From positions 20,931,119 to 20,995,118 of the forward strand of contig NC_061808.1 of the NCBI RefSeq assembly GCF_021462225.1: a stretch of DNA of 64,000 nt. The letters run 5' to 3'. Source of the DNA: Girardinichthys multiradiatus. Its lineage: Eukaryota > Chordata > Actinopteri > Cyprinodontiformes > Goodeidae. Numbering within the stretch: the stretch's first letter is position 1; each line of letters starts with the position of its first letter. The notes below the pieces were generated by a model. The model was not told the DNA's origin. It did no database searches and saw only the letters and a list, made by a program, of their open reading frames with translations. Positions 55,201 to 55,704 of this stretch are shown in pieces. Position numbers and translations under genes: made by a program.

Positions 55201-55704
55201 GCCCATACTGCAGCAGCTCTTTAGCAGCATCTACGTTTTCTGGGACACGCTCCACACACTCGTGCAATACCCAGGAGCGCTTGCGGATTTTGCTCTAGGA
55301 GGGTTTAGAGGAATAAAATATGAAAGATTTAGCCCAGAGGGCATTATGTGATAAAGTGAGATACAGAGTAAGAAAAGAAAAGCAAAAAGAACAAATGTGA
55401 CAAATTGGAAAAAGCAAGGCTTTAAACAAGGTTATGCTTTTTTTCTGAAATTTAGCTTGTGCTTTTCTTACTCAGATCTGCTTACACACTATAATAATTA
55501 TACTGTGATAAACAGCTAAATGCTTGAAATAAATATTGAAAATATTCAAGTTTTTCTCTTATTTTCTTCGCTTCTTACCAGATAATCTTGAATTGAGGCA
55601 ATGCTGACCGGGCTCTTCCTCCACTGCCGCTGGTAGACTAGATCAGAGTCCAGGTTATATGCCTGGGCGAGTGAAAGGGCTTCTCCATATTCTTCATTGT
55701 CAAT
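1164..55704 (-). CDS. nbas: NBAS, internal 17 exons of a split gene (partial at both ends)
   Basis: Seen: 17 minus-strand exons, listed separately, each bounded by AG and GT, join with compatible phases into one open frame of 2107 nt (about 702 codons). The product matches vertebrate NBAS as I know it over its whole length, for example [58 protein letters not shown] and REYFNSST. Known: NBAS is a peripheral ER protein of about 2370 residues. It forms the NRZ complex with RINT1 and ZW10 and tethers Golgi-derived COPI vesicles to the ER SNARE syntaxin 18. It is also linked to nonsense-mediated decay. This stretch covers the end of the N-terminal region, an acidic/lysine-rich linker (exon 3) and much of the Sec39 domain, an alpha-helical solenoid. 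The N-terminal beta-propeller region and the C-terminal third lie outside the window. Introns range from 123 nt to 15.5 kb and are full of transposons, but no exon is interrupted. No promoter or polyadenylation site of the gene is in view. Confidence 0.94.
1277..4007. other. NBAS intron (between exons 17 and 16), nothing recognised
   Basis: AT-rich, with scattered short A and T runs. The open frames are short and have no recognisable motif. There is no transposon terminus I can name. Confidence 0.55.
4008..4215 (-). mobile_element. tRNA-derived SINE, diverged
   Basis: Read on the minus strand, it begins with a tRNA-like segment holding a B-box-like GGCTCGAACCCC. A body follows (GAGCAAGACACTTCACCTGG, then a GGTGG-rich stretch, then GTCAGTGTGTGAATGAGTGG) in the order known from a widespread teleost SINE. 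The last part near 4010-4030 is AAGCGGTGCA-like where the family usually has AAGCGCCTT. There are no clear target-site duplications and it looks old. Confidence 0.65.
5120..5274 (-). CDS. nbas: NBAS exon 16 of those visible
   Basis: 155 nt, phase 0 to 2. The first half ([20 protein letters not shown]) is more diverged than the second half ([19 protein letters not shown], then DPCMDLA), which matches NBAS closely. The acceptor is TTCCAG and the donor GTGAGG. The last codon is completed by exon 17 as Arg. Confidence 0.92.
5400..5477 (-). CDS. nbas: NBAS exon 15 of those visible
   Basis: 26 codons, phase 0 to 0, encoding [20 protein letters not shown] then LMHCSK. The acceptor is TTCCAG and the donor GTATGT. 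It matches ESLLCSSRLENIHLAGQMMHCS of vertebrate NBAS. Confidence 0.93.
5648..5750 (-). CDS. nbas: NBAS exon 14 of those visible
   Basis: 103 nt, phase 2 to 0, encoding [20 protein letters not shown] then [14 protein letters not shown]. The acceptor is ATTCAG and the donor GTATCA. It matches the PPVSExxWRxLLQDxLxMQQNVYxCL motif. It is separated from exon 13 by a 91-nt intron. Confidence 0.93.
5842..5964 (-). CDS. nbas: NBAS exon 13 of those visible, Sec39 domain
   Basis: 123 nt, phase 2 to 2, encoding [20 protein letters not shown] and ending [11 protein letters not shown]. The acceptor is TGACAG and the donor GTATGA. It is very close to the vertebrate LLEKHGLEKPISFVKN and LTRHTGRK motifs. 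Confidence 0.94.
5965..7983. other. NBAS intron (between exons 13 and 12), first part
   Basis: No exon or element recognised. There is a short GGAC/GGAT simple repeat near 6396-6412 and a GT-rich stretch near 6915-7220. Confidence 0.5.
7984..8191 (+). mobile_element. tRNA-derived SINE, copy A
   Basis: The 5' head is tRNA-like: A-box-like TGGTGTAAGAG near 7998 and a perfect B box GGTTCGAGTCC at 8061-8071. A pyrimidine-rich body follows (near 8095-8135), then the tail motif AATAAAGGCCACTAGTGCCG and an A-rich end. The insert is flanked by the 14-base direct repeat AAATATCAGAAAAT at 7970-7983 and 8192-8205, a clean target-site duplication that fixes both ends. Confidence 0.88.
8242..8433 (+). 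mobile_element. tRNA-derived SINE, copy B
   Basis: Same family as the copy 50 bp upstream. It has a GGGCACGGCGCTGATGGTGT head, a B box GGTTCGAGTCC at 8318-8328, the same pyrimidine body and the tail AATAAAGGCCACTAGTGCCG. It is flanked by the 16-base direct repeat AAAGAGAAAATATAAT at 8226-8241 and 8434-8449. Its distinct duplication shows an insertion independent of copy A rather than a tandem duplication. It lacks the extra A-rich insert near 8140 seen in copy A. Confidence 0.9.
8487..9004 (+). repeat. 5' LTR of the non-autonomous retroelement
   Basis: 518 bp, TG...CA. It lacks about 30 bases present in the 3' LTR near 11635-11662, a stretch that includes a candidate ATTAAA signal, and lacks a short internal duplication found in the 3' LTR near 11525-11560. 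It also differs in a short segment near 8636-8650. It ends with two close copies of ACCGTGACA. Confidence 0.88.
9007..9339 (+). CDS. First frame of the LTR element (charged, gag-like position)
   Basis: 110 codons starting two bases after the 5' LTR ([20 protein letters not shown]). It has a helical, charged first half rich in Glu, Arg and Gln ([29 protein letters not shown]) and a Ser/Arg/Pro-rich second half. It ends at a TAG at 9337-9339, where the next frame is already open. A start right after the LTR is the gag position, but I see no zinc knuckle or capsid signature, so the function is unknown. Confidence 0.6.
   Translation: MFPPNMDLADSRQESARDRWVKQQMKEAMRLLPTDWEVLPSPLLLEEMEREAAQRQRVREGCSVPPPQLRRSPPASILATEPSSSSRRKNHRHAGIPSRSPGEELVSLPA
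9339..11018 (+). CDS. Long repetitive protein frame of the LTR element
   Basis: 559 codons, frame-shifted from the upstream frame. In order: an Ala/Ser-rich lead (about 1-60); a likely helical conserved segment, [20 protein letters not shown], then [20 protein letters not shown] (about 62-108); Gln/Pro-rich repeats with [10 protein letters not shown] units (about 140-180); a basic RRRRRRKRD patch; seven roughly 13-residue units of the [13 protein letters not shown] type (about 215-300); [18 protein letters not shown]; then 21 decapeptides [10 protein letters not shown] (residues about 323-532); and a short tail. Low-complexity, disordered and acidic. There is no enzyme motif. It may be an untranslated relic kept open by repeat structure, or a real structural protein. 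The start codon is uncertain: GTG opens the frame, so translation probably depends on the upstream frame. Confidence 0.55.
   Translation: MRAAASKPASSSATAQSARLAAASEPTSSSAIALSPRFAAPPPVPSALAPARSSGATPAELEQRLRFTASQIKFLRTTGLLYSSPELMERKRQIEIEYEAAVRLFYCHPPSPTSSLQGAAAEQPTSGLQGAAAAAEQPTSGPQPDTPQPDSRPPDTPQPDSRPPDTPQPDSRPDTPQPDPKSASTPSTRRRRRRKRDAPAQVIRGPGDASAHATKGFGDASAPAHATEGPVDTSAPAHVTEGPVDTSAPAHVTEGPVDTSAPAHATEGPADASAPAHVTEGPADASAPAHVTEDPVDASAPVPSLQEFKERFVLVLAFEPRAEGSPGSASASEGSPGSASASEGSPGSASASEDSPGSASASEGSPGSASASEGSPGSASASEGSPGSASASEDSPGSASPSEGSPGSASASEDSPGSASASEGSPGSASASEGSPGSASASEGSPGSASASEGSPGSASPSEGSPGSASASEGSPGSASASEGSPGSASPSEGSPGSASASEGSPGSASPSEGSPGSASASEGSPGSASASGVPQSVLEVLYSAQSASTSLVQAWSPA
9984..10245 (+). 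repeat. 39-bp tandem repeat, about 7 units
   Basis: Units encode [17 protein letters not shown] 13-mers with VD/AD, T/A and HV/HA variants. It lies in frame within the long repetitive frame of the LTR element. Confidence 0.85.
10305..10934 (+). repeat. 30-bp coding minisatellite, 21 units
   Basis: Exactly 21 units of 30 bp, each encoding [10 protein letters not shown]. Units 4, 8 and 10 carry GGT to GAT (EDSPG...). Units 8, 14, 17 and 19 carry a GCC to CCC-type change (SASPS). The 30-bp period leaves the array open in other frames and on the opposite strand, which explains the long overlapping open frames there. Confidence 0.95.
11179..11739 (+). repeat. 3' LTR of the non-autonomous retroelement
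   Basis: 561 bp, nearly identical to the 5' LTR apart from a few substitutions, a short CTCATGTCTAG duplication and an extra segment containing TTATTAAACC (candidate polyadenylation signal ATTAAA near 11648). It directly follows the purine tract. Confidence 0.88.
11745..13033. other. NBAS intron (between exons 13 and 12), last part
   Basis: AT-rich, with no element or exon recognised. Confidence 0.5.
13034..13096 (-). CDS. nbas: NBAS exon 12 of those visible (short, 63 nt)
   Basis: 63 nt, phase 2 to 2, encoding [20 protein letters not shown]. The acceptor is TTGCAG and the donor GTACAT. It is too short to stand out as an open frame. It is supported by LHDxVDxLE, which matches NBAS between GYG and the LLEKHGL block, and by exact phase fit on both sides. 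Confidence 0.88.
13097..14609. other. NBAS intron (between exons 12 and 11), first part
   Basis: A (GT)n run lies at about 13331-13350. Nothing else is recognised. Confidence 0.5.
14735..15997 (+). mobile_element. Tc1/mariner element with DD36E spacing (Incomer-like)
   Basis: The element is 1263 bp. It begins CAGGGGTTGGACAATGAAAC and ends with the inverted form (reverse complement CAGGGGTTGGACAATGAAAC), flanked by TA on both sides (14733-14734 and 15998-15999). Short terminal repeats of about 25-30 bp and length near 1.2 kb fit small Tc1/mariner elements. The transposase shows 36 residues between the second Asp and the Glu, which I associate with the DD36E Incomer group described in animals. 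Apart from one frameshift the coding region is intact, so the copy is fairly young. Confidence 0.88.
14915..15945 (+). pseudogene. DD36E transposase, single frameshift
   Basis: The N-terminal frame ([20 protein letters not shown], then a [20 protein letters not shown] helix-turn-helix) runs into a shift near 15085-15100. The second frame continues without stops to 15945. The catalytic triad is visible as LFSDEST (first Asp), [10 protein letters not shown] (second Asp) and [12 protein letters not shown] (Glu). I count 36 residues between the second Asp and the Glu, against 34 in classic Tc1 copies elsewhere in this window. [13 protein letters not shown] is the usual conserved glycine-rich segment. 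One indel prevents a full-length product, so this copy is inactive as it stands. Confidence 0.85.
16111..17177. other. NBAS intron (between exons 12 and 11), last part
   Basis: No exon or repeat family recognised. Confidence 0.5.
17178..17311 (-). CDS. nbas: NBAS exon 11 of those visible, Sec39 domain
   Basis: 134 nt, phase 0 to 2, beginning [20 protein letters not shown] and continuing [20 protein letters not shown]. The acceptor is CTACAG and the donor GTGAGA. Its cysteine-rich helix matches vertebrate NBAS (ECIYTCERNDQLCLCYDLLE). Confidence 0.94.
17540..17713 (-). CDS. nbas: NBAS exon 10 of those visible, Sec39 domain
   Basis: 58 codons, phase 0 to 0, beginning [20 protein letters not shown] and ending [11 protein letters not shown]. 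The acceptor is TACAG. I chose the consensus donor GTAAGT, which leaves a final Val codon; an overlapping GTAGTA three bases earlier would remove that one residue. Confidence 0.93.
17714..19884. other. NBAS intron (between exons 10 and 9)
   Basis: Contains the GGAT-type simple repeat listed separately and a T run near 18907-18921. Nothing else is recognised. Confidence 0.5.
18130..18610. repeat. Degenerate GGAT/GGAC/AGAT simple-repeat tract
   Basis: About 480 bp of imperfect tetranucleotides (ATGGATGGACAGA, GATGGATGGACGG and similar). The runs of Ser/Ile/Pro codons on the minus strand are a by-product of the repeat. Confidence 0.8.
19885..20070 (-). CDS. nbas: NBAS exon 9 of those visible, Sec39 domain
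   Basis: 62 codons, phase 0 to 0, beginning [20 protein letters not shown] and ending DKLRLLMKN. The acceptor is TGTCAG and the donor GTGAGT. It matches vertebrate NBAS across its whole length, including ETLVYE and the leucine-rich [18 protein letters not shown] helix. Confidence 0.94.
20330..21000 (+). mobile_element. Tc1-like remnant with internal deletion
   Basis: Degraded Tc1 transposase sequence on the plus strand. HTH-region text (AAGCAACACAGTAAACAGATCAG, then ACTGACAGGCCAGACAAGGA and GGAGCTACAGAGATCCACAG) is followed by a jump straight to the 3' end (CTAGATGTGCAAACCTGGCA, CATACCCCAAAAGACTTACA). The catalytic core is missing, and no open frame spans it. Its right end abuts a LINE near 21000. 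Confidence 0.75.
21006..21977 (+). mobile_element. LINE fragment, 5' region and start of AP-endonuclease
   Basis: The segment opens with CACCTTAACGTGGTGGAGGA, the 5' region of a common fish non-LTR retrotransposon. It then encodes [31 protein letters not shown] and [16 protein letters not shown], an AP-type endonuclease domain, in more than one frame with stops. An open piece runs 21548-21925. The coding sequence stops abruptly at about 21977, where a Tc1 begins. The matching 3' end of this LINE family lies at 24165-24392. Confidence 0.8.
21978..22918 (-). pseudogene. Tc1 transposase (DD34E), frameshifted and C-terminally truncated
   Basis: It starts [20 protein letters not shown] at 22918, with a helix-turn-helix ([20 protein letters not shown]) and a basic GRKKCGRKR linker. 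It shifts frame near 22680-22700, then continues [20 protein letters not shown] to the catalytic core. The triad is [17 protein letters not shown] and [11 protein letters not shown], with 34 residues between the second Asp and the Glu. The last residues are lost at the LINE junction. Confidence 0.87.
21978..23246 (-). mobile_element. Tc1 element, 3' end lost
   Basis: The 5' end (minus-strand reading) is at 23246, with TA at 23247-23248. The terminus reads CAGGTCCTTCTCAAAATATT and is followed by the long terminal repeat of a very common fish Tc1 family. The other end lacks its terminal repeat and the last transposase codons: the protein breaks off after LIASMPR and runs into LINE sequence at about 21977. 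Breakage by deletion is likelier than an intact insertion. Confidence 0.85.
23249..23890 (-). mobile_element. LINE fragment 2, AP-endonuclease region
   Basis: On the minus strand two overlapping frames encode [65 protein letters not shown] and [12 protein letters not shown], the endonuclease domain of a jockey/CR1/L2-type non-LTR retrotransposon. A frameshift lies near 23700. It ends at the TA next to the Tc1, and no reverse transcriptase follows. Confidence 0.8.
24165..24392 (+). mobile_element. LINE 3' end (same type as 21006-21977)
   Basis: Encodes the conserved C-terminal tail [20 protein letters not shown], then [14 protein letters not shown] and RPGPR, of the fish LINE whose 5' part lies upstream. 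Same strand and order suggest one original insertion whose centre was lost or replaced by the Tc1 and the second LINE. Confidence 0.72.
24639..25121 (-). repeat. LTR-like interspersed repeat, copy 1
   Basis: About 480 bp shared with 36322-36832. On the minus strand it starts TGTTGGACCACTTGTTTGCT and carries TGACGTCA followed closely by TATATATGG. A TG start, a promoter-like core and two dispersed copies suggest a solo LTR, but I cannot define the CA end or a target-site duplication, so this is inference. Shared text includes GTTCGTTGGCCAACGAGAGA and CTCACGTCTTCGATC. Confidence 0.55.
24968..24992 (-). promoter_or_regulatory. CRE plus TATA box in LTR-like repeat copy 1
   Basis: A perfect palindromic TGACGTCA at 24985-24992 sits about 9 bp upstream (minus sense) of TATATATGG at 24968-24976. 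This fits a core promoter driven by CREB/ATF-type factors. The second copy of the repeat keeps the TATA-like motif but has TGACATCA. Activity is not shown by sequence. Confidence 0.4.
25122..28929. other. NBAS intron (between exons 9 and 8), unannotated stretch
   Basis: AT-rich, with a short CA run near 26400-26413 and pyrimidine-rich stretches near 28120-28330 and 28440-28470. No exon or element recognised. Confidence 0.5.
28930..30019 (+). mobile_element. Tc1-like remnant, both terminal repeats present
   Basis: The left end is CAGTGCCTTGCAAAAGCACA. The right end is a degraded TTTTGCAAGACACTAG (inverted). Between them lie scattered Tc1 transposase vestiges on the plus strand: TGGTGGTGGCAGCATCATGC (conserved glycine-rich block) near 29172, AATCCAATTGA near 29405, and GATGTGCAAAGCTGGTAGAA near 29824. 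There are many stops and frameshifts. Old copy. Confidence 0.78.
30020..31177. other. NBAS intron, unannotated stretch
   Basis: No repeat family or exon recognised. Confidence 0.5.
31250..32820 (-). mobile_element. Nested Tc1 element (CACTGCTC terminal repeats), copy 1
   Basis: 1571 bp, bounded by TA (31248-31249, 32821-32822). The ends are CACTGCTCAAAAATAATAAA and the inverse TTTATTTTTTTTGAGCAGTG. It lies inside the terminal repeat of the outer Tc1. The same family recurs at 62496. Confidence 0.92.
31502..32522 (-). pseudogene. Tc1 transposase (DD34E) of the nested element, broken
   Basis: It starts [20 protein letters not shown] at 32522. The N-terminal DNA-binding region ([20 protein letters not shown]) is followed by a GGG linker, then [20 protein letters not shown], the catalytic [17 protein letters not shown] and [12 protein letters not shown] (34 residues between the second Asp and the Glu). 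Frame changes occur near 32230 and 31960, and a premature TAG lies near 31631. DEIRF replaces the usual DESRF just after the first Asp. Confidence 0.87.
34440..35540 (-). mobile_element. Tc1-like remnants, degraded, close to NBAS exon 8
   Basis: Fish Tc1 coding text on the minus strand. Near 35050-35210: GGATCATTGTCATGTTGCAT, ATGGCCTCACATTTGACTCT, CCTCCACCACCATGCTTGAC. Near 35315-35480: CATGCTAACGGAGGCCTGTA, then the HTH region. A second partial block (34560-34760) repeats the 'ggtctggactttgactg' segment, so two remnants or a rearranged one are present. Confidence 0.72.
35583..35736 (-). CDS. nbas: NBAS exon 8 of those visible, Sec39 domain
   Basis: 154 nt, phase 2 to 0, encoding [20 protein letters not shown] and later [19 protein letters not shown]. 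The acceptor is CCTAG and the donor GTATTA. A Tc1 remnant comes within a few tens of bases of the donor. The next intron is the longest in the window (15.5 kb). Confidence 0.92.
36322..36832 (-). repeat. LTR-like interspersed repeat, copy 2
   Basis: Same repeat as 24639-25121, in the same orientation. Shared anchors are AACTTCAGGAAAAGC, GTTCGTTGGCCAACGAGAGA and the terminal AAGTGGTCCAACA. It has an extra segment near 36712-36740 relative to copy 1. The TATATAG motif is retained near 36657, and TGACATCA stands where copy 1 has TGACGTCA. Confidence 0.55.
36833..38361. other. NBAS intron (between exons 8 and 7), part
   Basis: A purine-rich GGAA/GAAGAAC imperfect repeat lies at about 37170-37310 and a TATGTTA-rich stretch near 36850-36900. 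No exon recognised. Confidence 0.5.
38362..38448 (-). CDS. nbas: NBAS exon 7 of those visible, Sec39 domain
   Basis: 87 nt, phase 2 to 2, encoding [20 protein letters not shown] then DWCEAEECR. The acceptor is TTACAG and the donor GTAAAC. It matches the IPWxExxHRxxDWCE motif of vertebrate NBAS. It lies alone between two long introns. Confidence 0.92.
38561..38720 (-). mobile_element. Tc1 terminal fragment
   Basis: It begins CAGTGCCGTGAAAAATCATG after a TA (38559-38560) and continues with CCTTACAGGTGTCTTCTAAG and GAGTAAATACAAAATGCAGT, a terminal repeat known from another fish Tc1 family. No coding part follows. Confidence 0.6.
38721..40359. other. NBAS intron (between exons 7 and 6), part
   Basis: No exon or repeat family recognised. 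Confidence 0.5.
40360..41325 (-). mobile_element. Tc1-like remnant, one terminal repeat
   Basis: The left end is CAGCGCCTTGCAAAAGCATT after TA (40358-40359). Minus-strand relics of transposase are [34 protein letters not shown] and [13 protein letters not shown] (40782-41045), plus a degraded HTH region (41110-41298). The other end is replaced by a LINE tail. A 13-bp perfect inverted repeat lies at 40440-40470 inside its terminal region. Confidence 0.78.
41340..41705 (+). mobile_element. LINE 3' end, 5'-truncated
   Basis: Encodes a C-terminal LINE motif of the form [19 protein letters not shown] then CGQKTHLF, followed by a 3' untranslated part ending TTTATAAATAAAGTTGGCAT. This fits the end of an L2/Rex1-like non-LTR element. 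There is no reverse transcriptase domain. Confidence 0.68.
41706..42537. other. NBAS intron, unannotated stretch
   Basis: A T run lies near 41773-41785. Nothing else is recognised. Confidence 0.5.
42538..43140 (-). mobile_element. Tc1-like remnant (third family)
   Basis: It opens with a TTTGTTGGTACTCCTCTGCC terminal-type text. Further degraded coding text includes TTTTGGGTCATTATCTCGTT, AATTCCAGTGTGGCTCTTTT and ACATACCTTGACCTTGAAGC. Heavily decayed and internally deleted. Confidence 0.62.
43150..43858 (-). mobile_element. Tc1-like remnant
   Basis: Degraded text of the 'CAGTGGCTTGCAAAAG' family: GTTCTAGGATTGCCCAGTAT near 43222, CTGATCGGTCTGCTGTGTCT near 43514, and a terminal part AAAATCCCAATAAAATACAC near 43770 ending around 43858. 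Only fragments of frame remain. Confidence 0.65.
44099..44235 (-). CDS. nbas: NBAS exon 6 of those visible, Sec39 domain
   Basis: 137 nt, phase 0 to 2, beginning [20 protein letters not shown] and including [20 protein letters not shown]. The acceptor is CTGTAG and the donor GTGAGA. This is the highly conserved start of the Sec39 helical region. It is separated from exon 5 by only 228 nt. Confidence 0.94.
44464..44568 (-). CDS. nbas: NBAS exon 5 of those visible
   Basis: 35 codons, phase 0 to 0, beginning [20 protein letters not shown] and ending [12 protein letters not shown]. The acceptor is TTCCAG and the donor GTAATA. It matches the vertebrate NBAS block around [14 protein letters not shown]. 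Confidence 0.93.
44569..46079. other. NBAS intron (between exons 5 and 4), part
   Basis: A GT-rich stretch lies near 44840-45000 and an A run near 45183-45194. No exon recognised. Confidence 0.5.
46080..47070 (+). mobile_element. Tc1/Sleeping Beauty-like remnant
   Basis: Plus-strand relic text of transposase 3' half: GGCATCATGAGGAAAGAGCA, TGGTCAGAGCTGAAAAGGTG near 46742, AACAAGGTGGCCTAAAAGCC near 46770 and CTGCAGACTGTTGTGAGAAG near 46836. A decayed 3' untranslated part follows. Many stops. Confidence 0.65.
47328..47406 (-). CDS. nbas: NBAS exon 4 of those visible
   Basis: 79 nt, phase 2 to 0, encoding [20 protein letters not shown] then DRLATYE. The acceptor is ATCCAG and the donor GTAACC. 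It marks the approach to the Sec39 domain. A perfect 20-bp inverted repeat lies 117 nt before its acceptor (47523-47568). Confidence 0.93.
47523..47568. repeat. Perfect 20-bp inverted repeat with 6-nt loop
   Basis: The left arm GGTTTGTGTCCTACTGCAGT (47523-47542), loop CTATAC, and right arm 47549-47568 are exact reverse complements. It lies in the NBAS intron 117 nt before the acceptor of exon 4, so the pre-mRNA could form a strong hairpin near the branch-point region. Confidence 0.95.
47569..48430. other. NBAS intron (between exons 4 and 3), part
   Basis: No exon or repeat family recognised. Confidence 0.45.
48440..48640. repeat. (AT)n / (GA)n microsatellite cluster
   Basis: Long TA dinucleotide arrays (about 48445-48474 and 48510-48617), interrupted by GATC/CATCAT palindromic steps, then (GA)10-like 48618-48637. 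Between them lies TTCAATTCAATTCAAAAATA followed by CTTTATTAATCCC, a 3'-end-like motif common in fish repeats. A further TA array lies at 49165-49203. Confidence 0.9.
48680..50668 (+). mobile_element. Degraded I-type LINE: RT and RNase H relics, 3' end
   Basis: Reverse-transcriptase relic with the catalytic-box region FADDGA near 48925. An RNase H-like relic follows: [20 protein letters not shown] at about 49771-49830, a second part [10 protein letters not shown] near 49935, and [20 protein letters not shown] near 50070-50130. The 3' untranslated part contains CATACCGGTTGGTGGCGGTA and CCACCAATAAACTTC and ends in AAGAAGAAG. An RNase H domain plus this tail fits I-clade LINEs of fish. An internal TA array (49165-49203) and many frame breaks show that it is dead. 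Confidence 0.78.
50669..51479. other. NBAS intron, unannotated stretch
   Basis: One A-rich open frame (50825-51184) has no recognisable domain and begins in a poly-A run. I do not call it a gene. Confidence 0.45.
51480..51535 (+). mobile_element. LINE 3'-tail motif
   Basis: AATCTCAATGAGATCTACCT followed by GGTTAAATAAAGGTTAA matches the 3' tail of a common fish non-LTR element. The 5' limit is not determined. Confidence 0.5.
51870..52420. repeat. GC-rich block of unknown origin, probably a repeat
   Basis: Markedly richer in C and G (plus strand CCCAGGCAGAGAGACACA, CCCCCACCGCCATATCCCAC) than the surrounding intron. Open frames on both strands are Pro/Gln/His-rich or Leu/Cys-rich without domain signatures. 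It resembles repetitive GC-rich segments in fish genomes, but I cannot name a family. Confidence 0.4.
52421..54877. other. NBAS intron (between exons 4 and 3), last part
   Basis: No exon or repeat family recognised. Confidence 0.5.
54878..55015 (-). CDS. nbas: NBAS exon 3 of those visible, acidic/lysine-rich linker
   Basis: 138 nt, phase 2 to 2. It encodes an acidic stretch ([17 protein letters not shown]) followed by a basic stretch ([13 protein letters not shown]) and ends DFSR. Vertebrate NBAS has the same acidic-then-lysine-rich order. The linker composition has diverged while the flanks are conserved. The acceptor is TTAAG and the donor GTACGC. Confidence 0.92.
55143..55294 (-). CDS. 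nbas: NBAS exon 2 of those visible
   Basis: 152 nt, phase 0 to 2, beginning [20 protein letters not shown] and continuing [20 protein letters not shown]. This is one of the best conserved NBAS blocks. The acceptor is CCTAG and the donor GTGGGA. The last codon is completed by exon 3 (AG|A, Arg). Confidence 0.94.
55579..55704 (-). CDS. nbas: NBAS exon 1 of those visible
   Basis: 42 codons, phase 0 to 0, beginning [19 protein letters not shown] and ending SIQDYL. The acceptor is CACAG and the donor GTAAGA. It includes the conserved [10 protein letters not shown] segment that precedes the Sec39 domain. Upstream exons are outside the window: I found no NBAS-like exon between 55705 and 64000. Confidence 0.93.
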
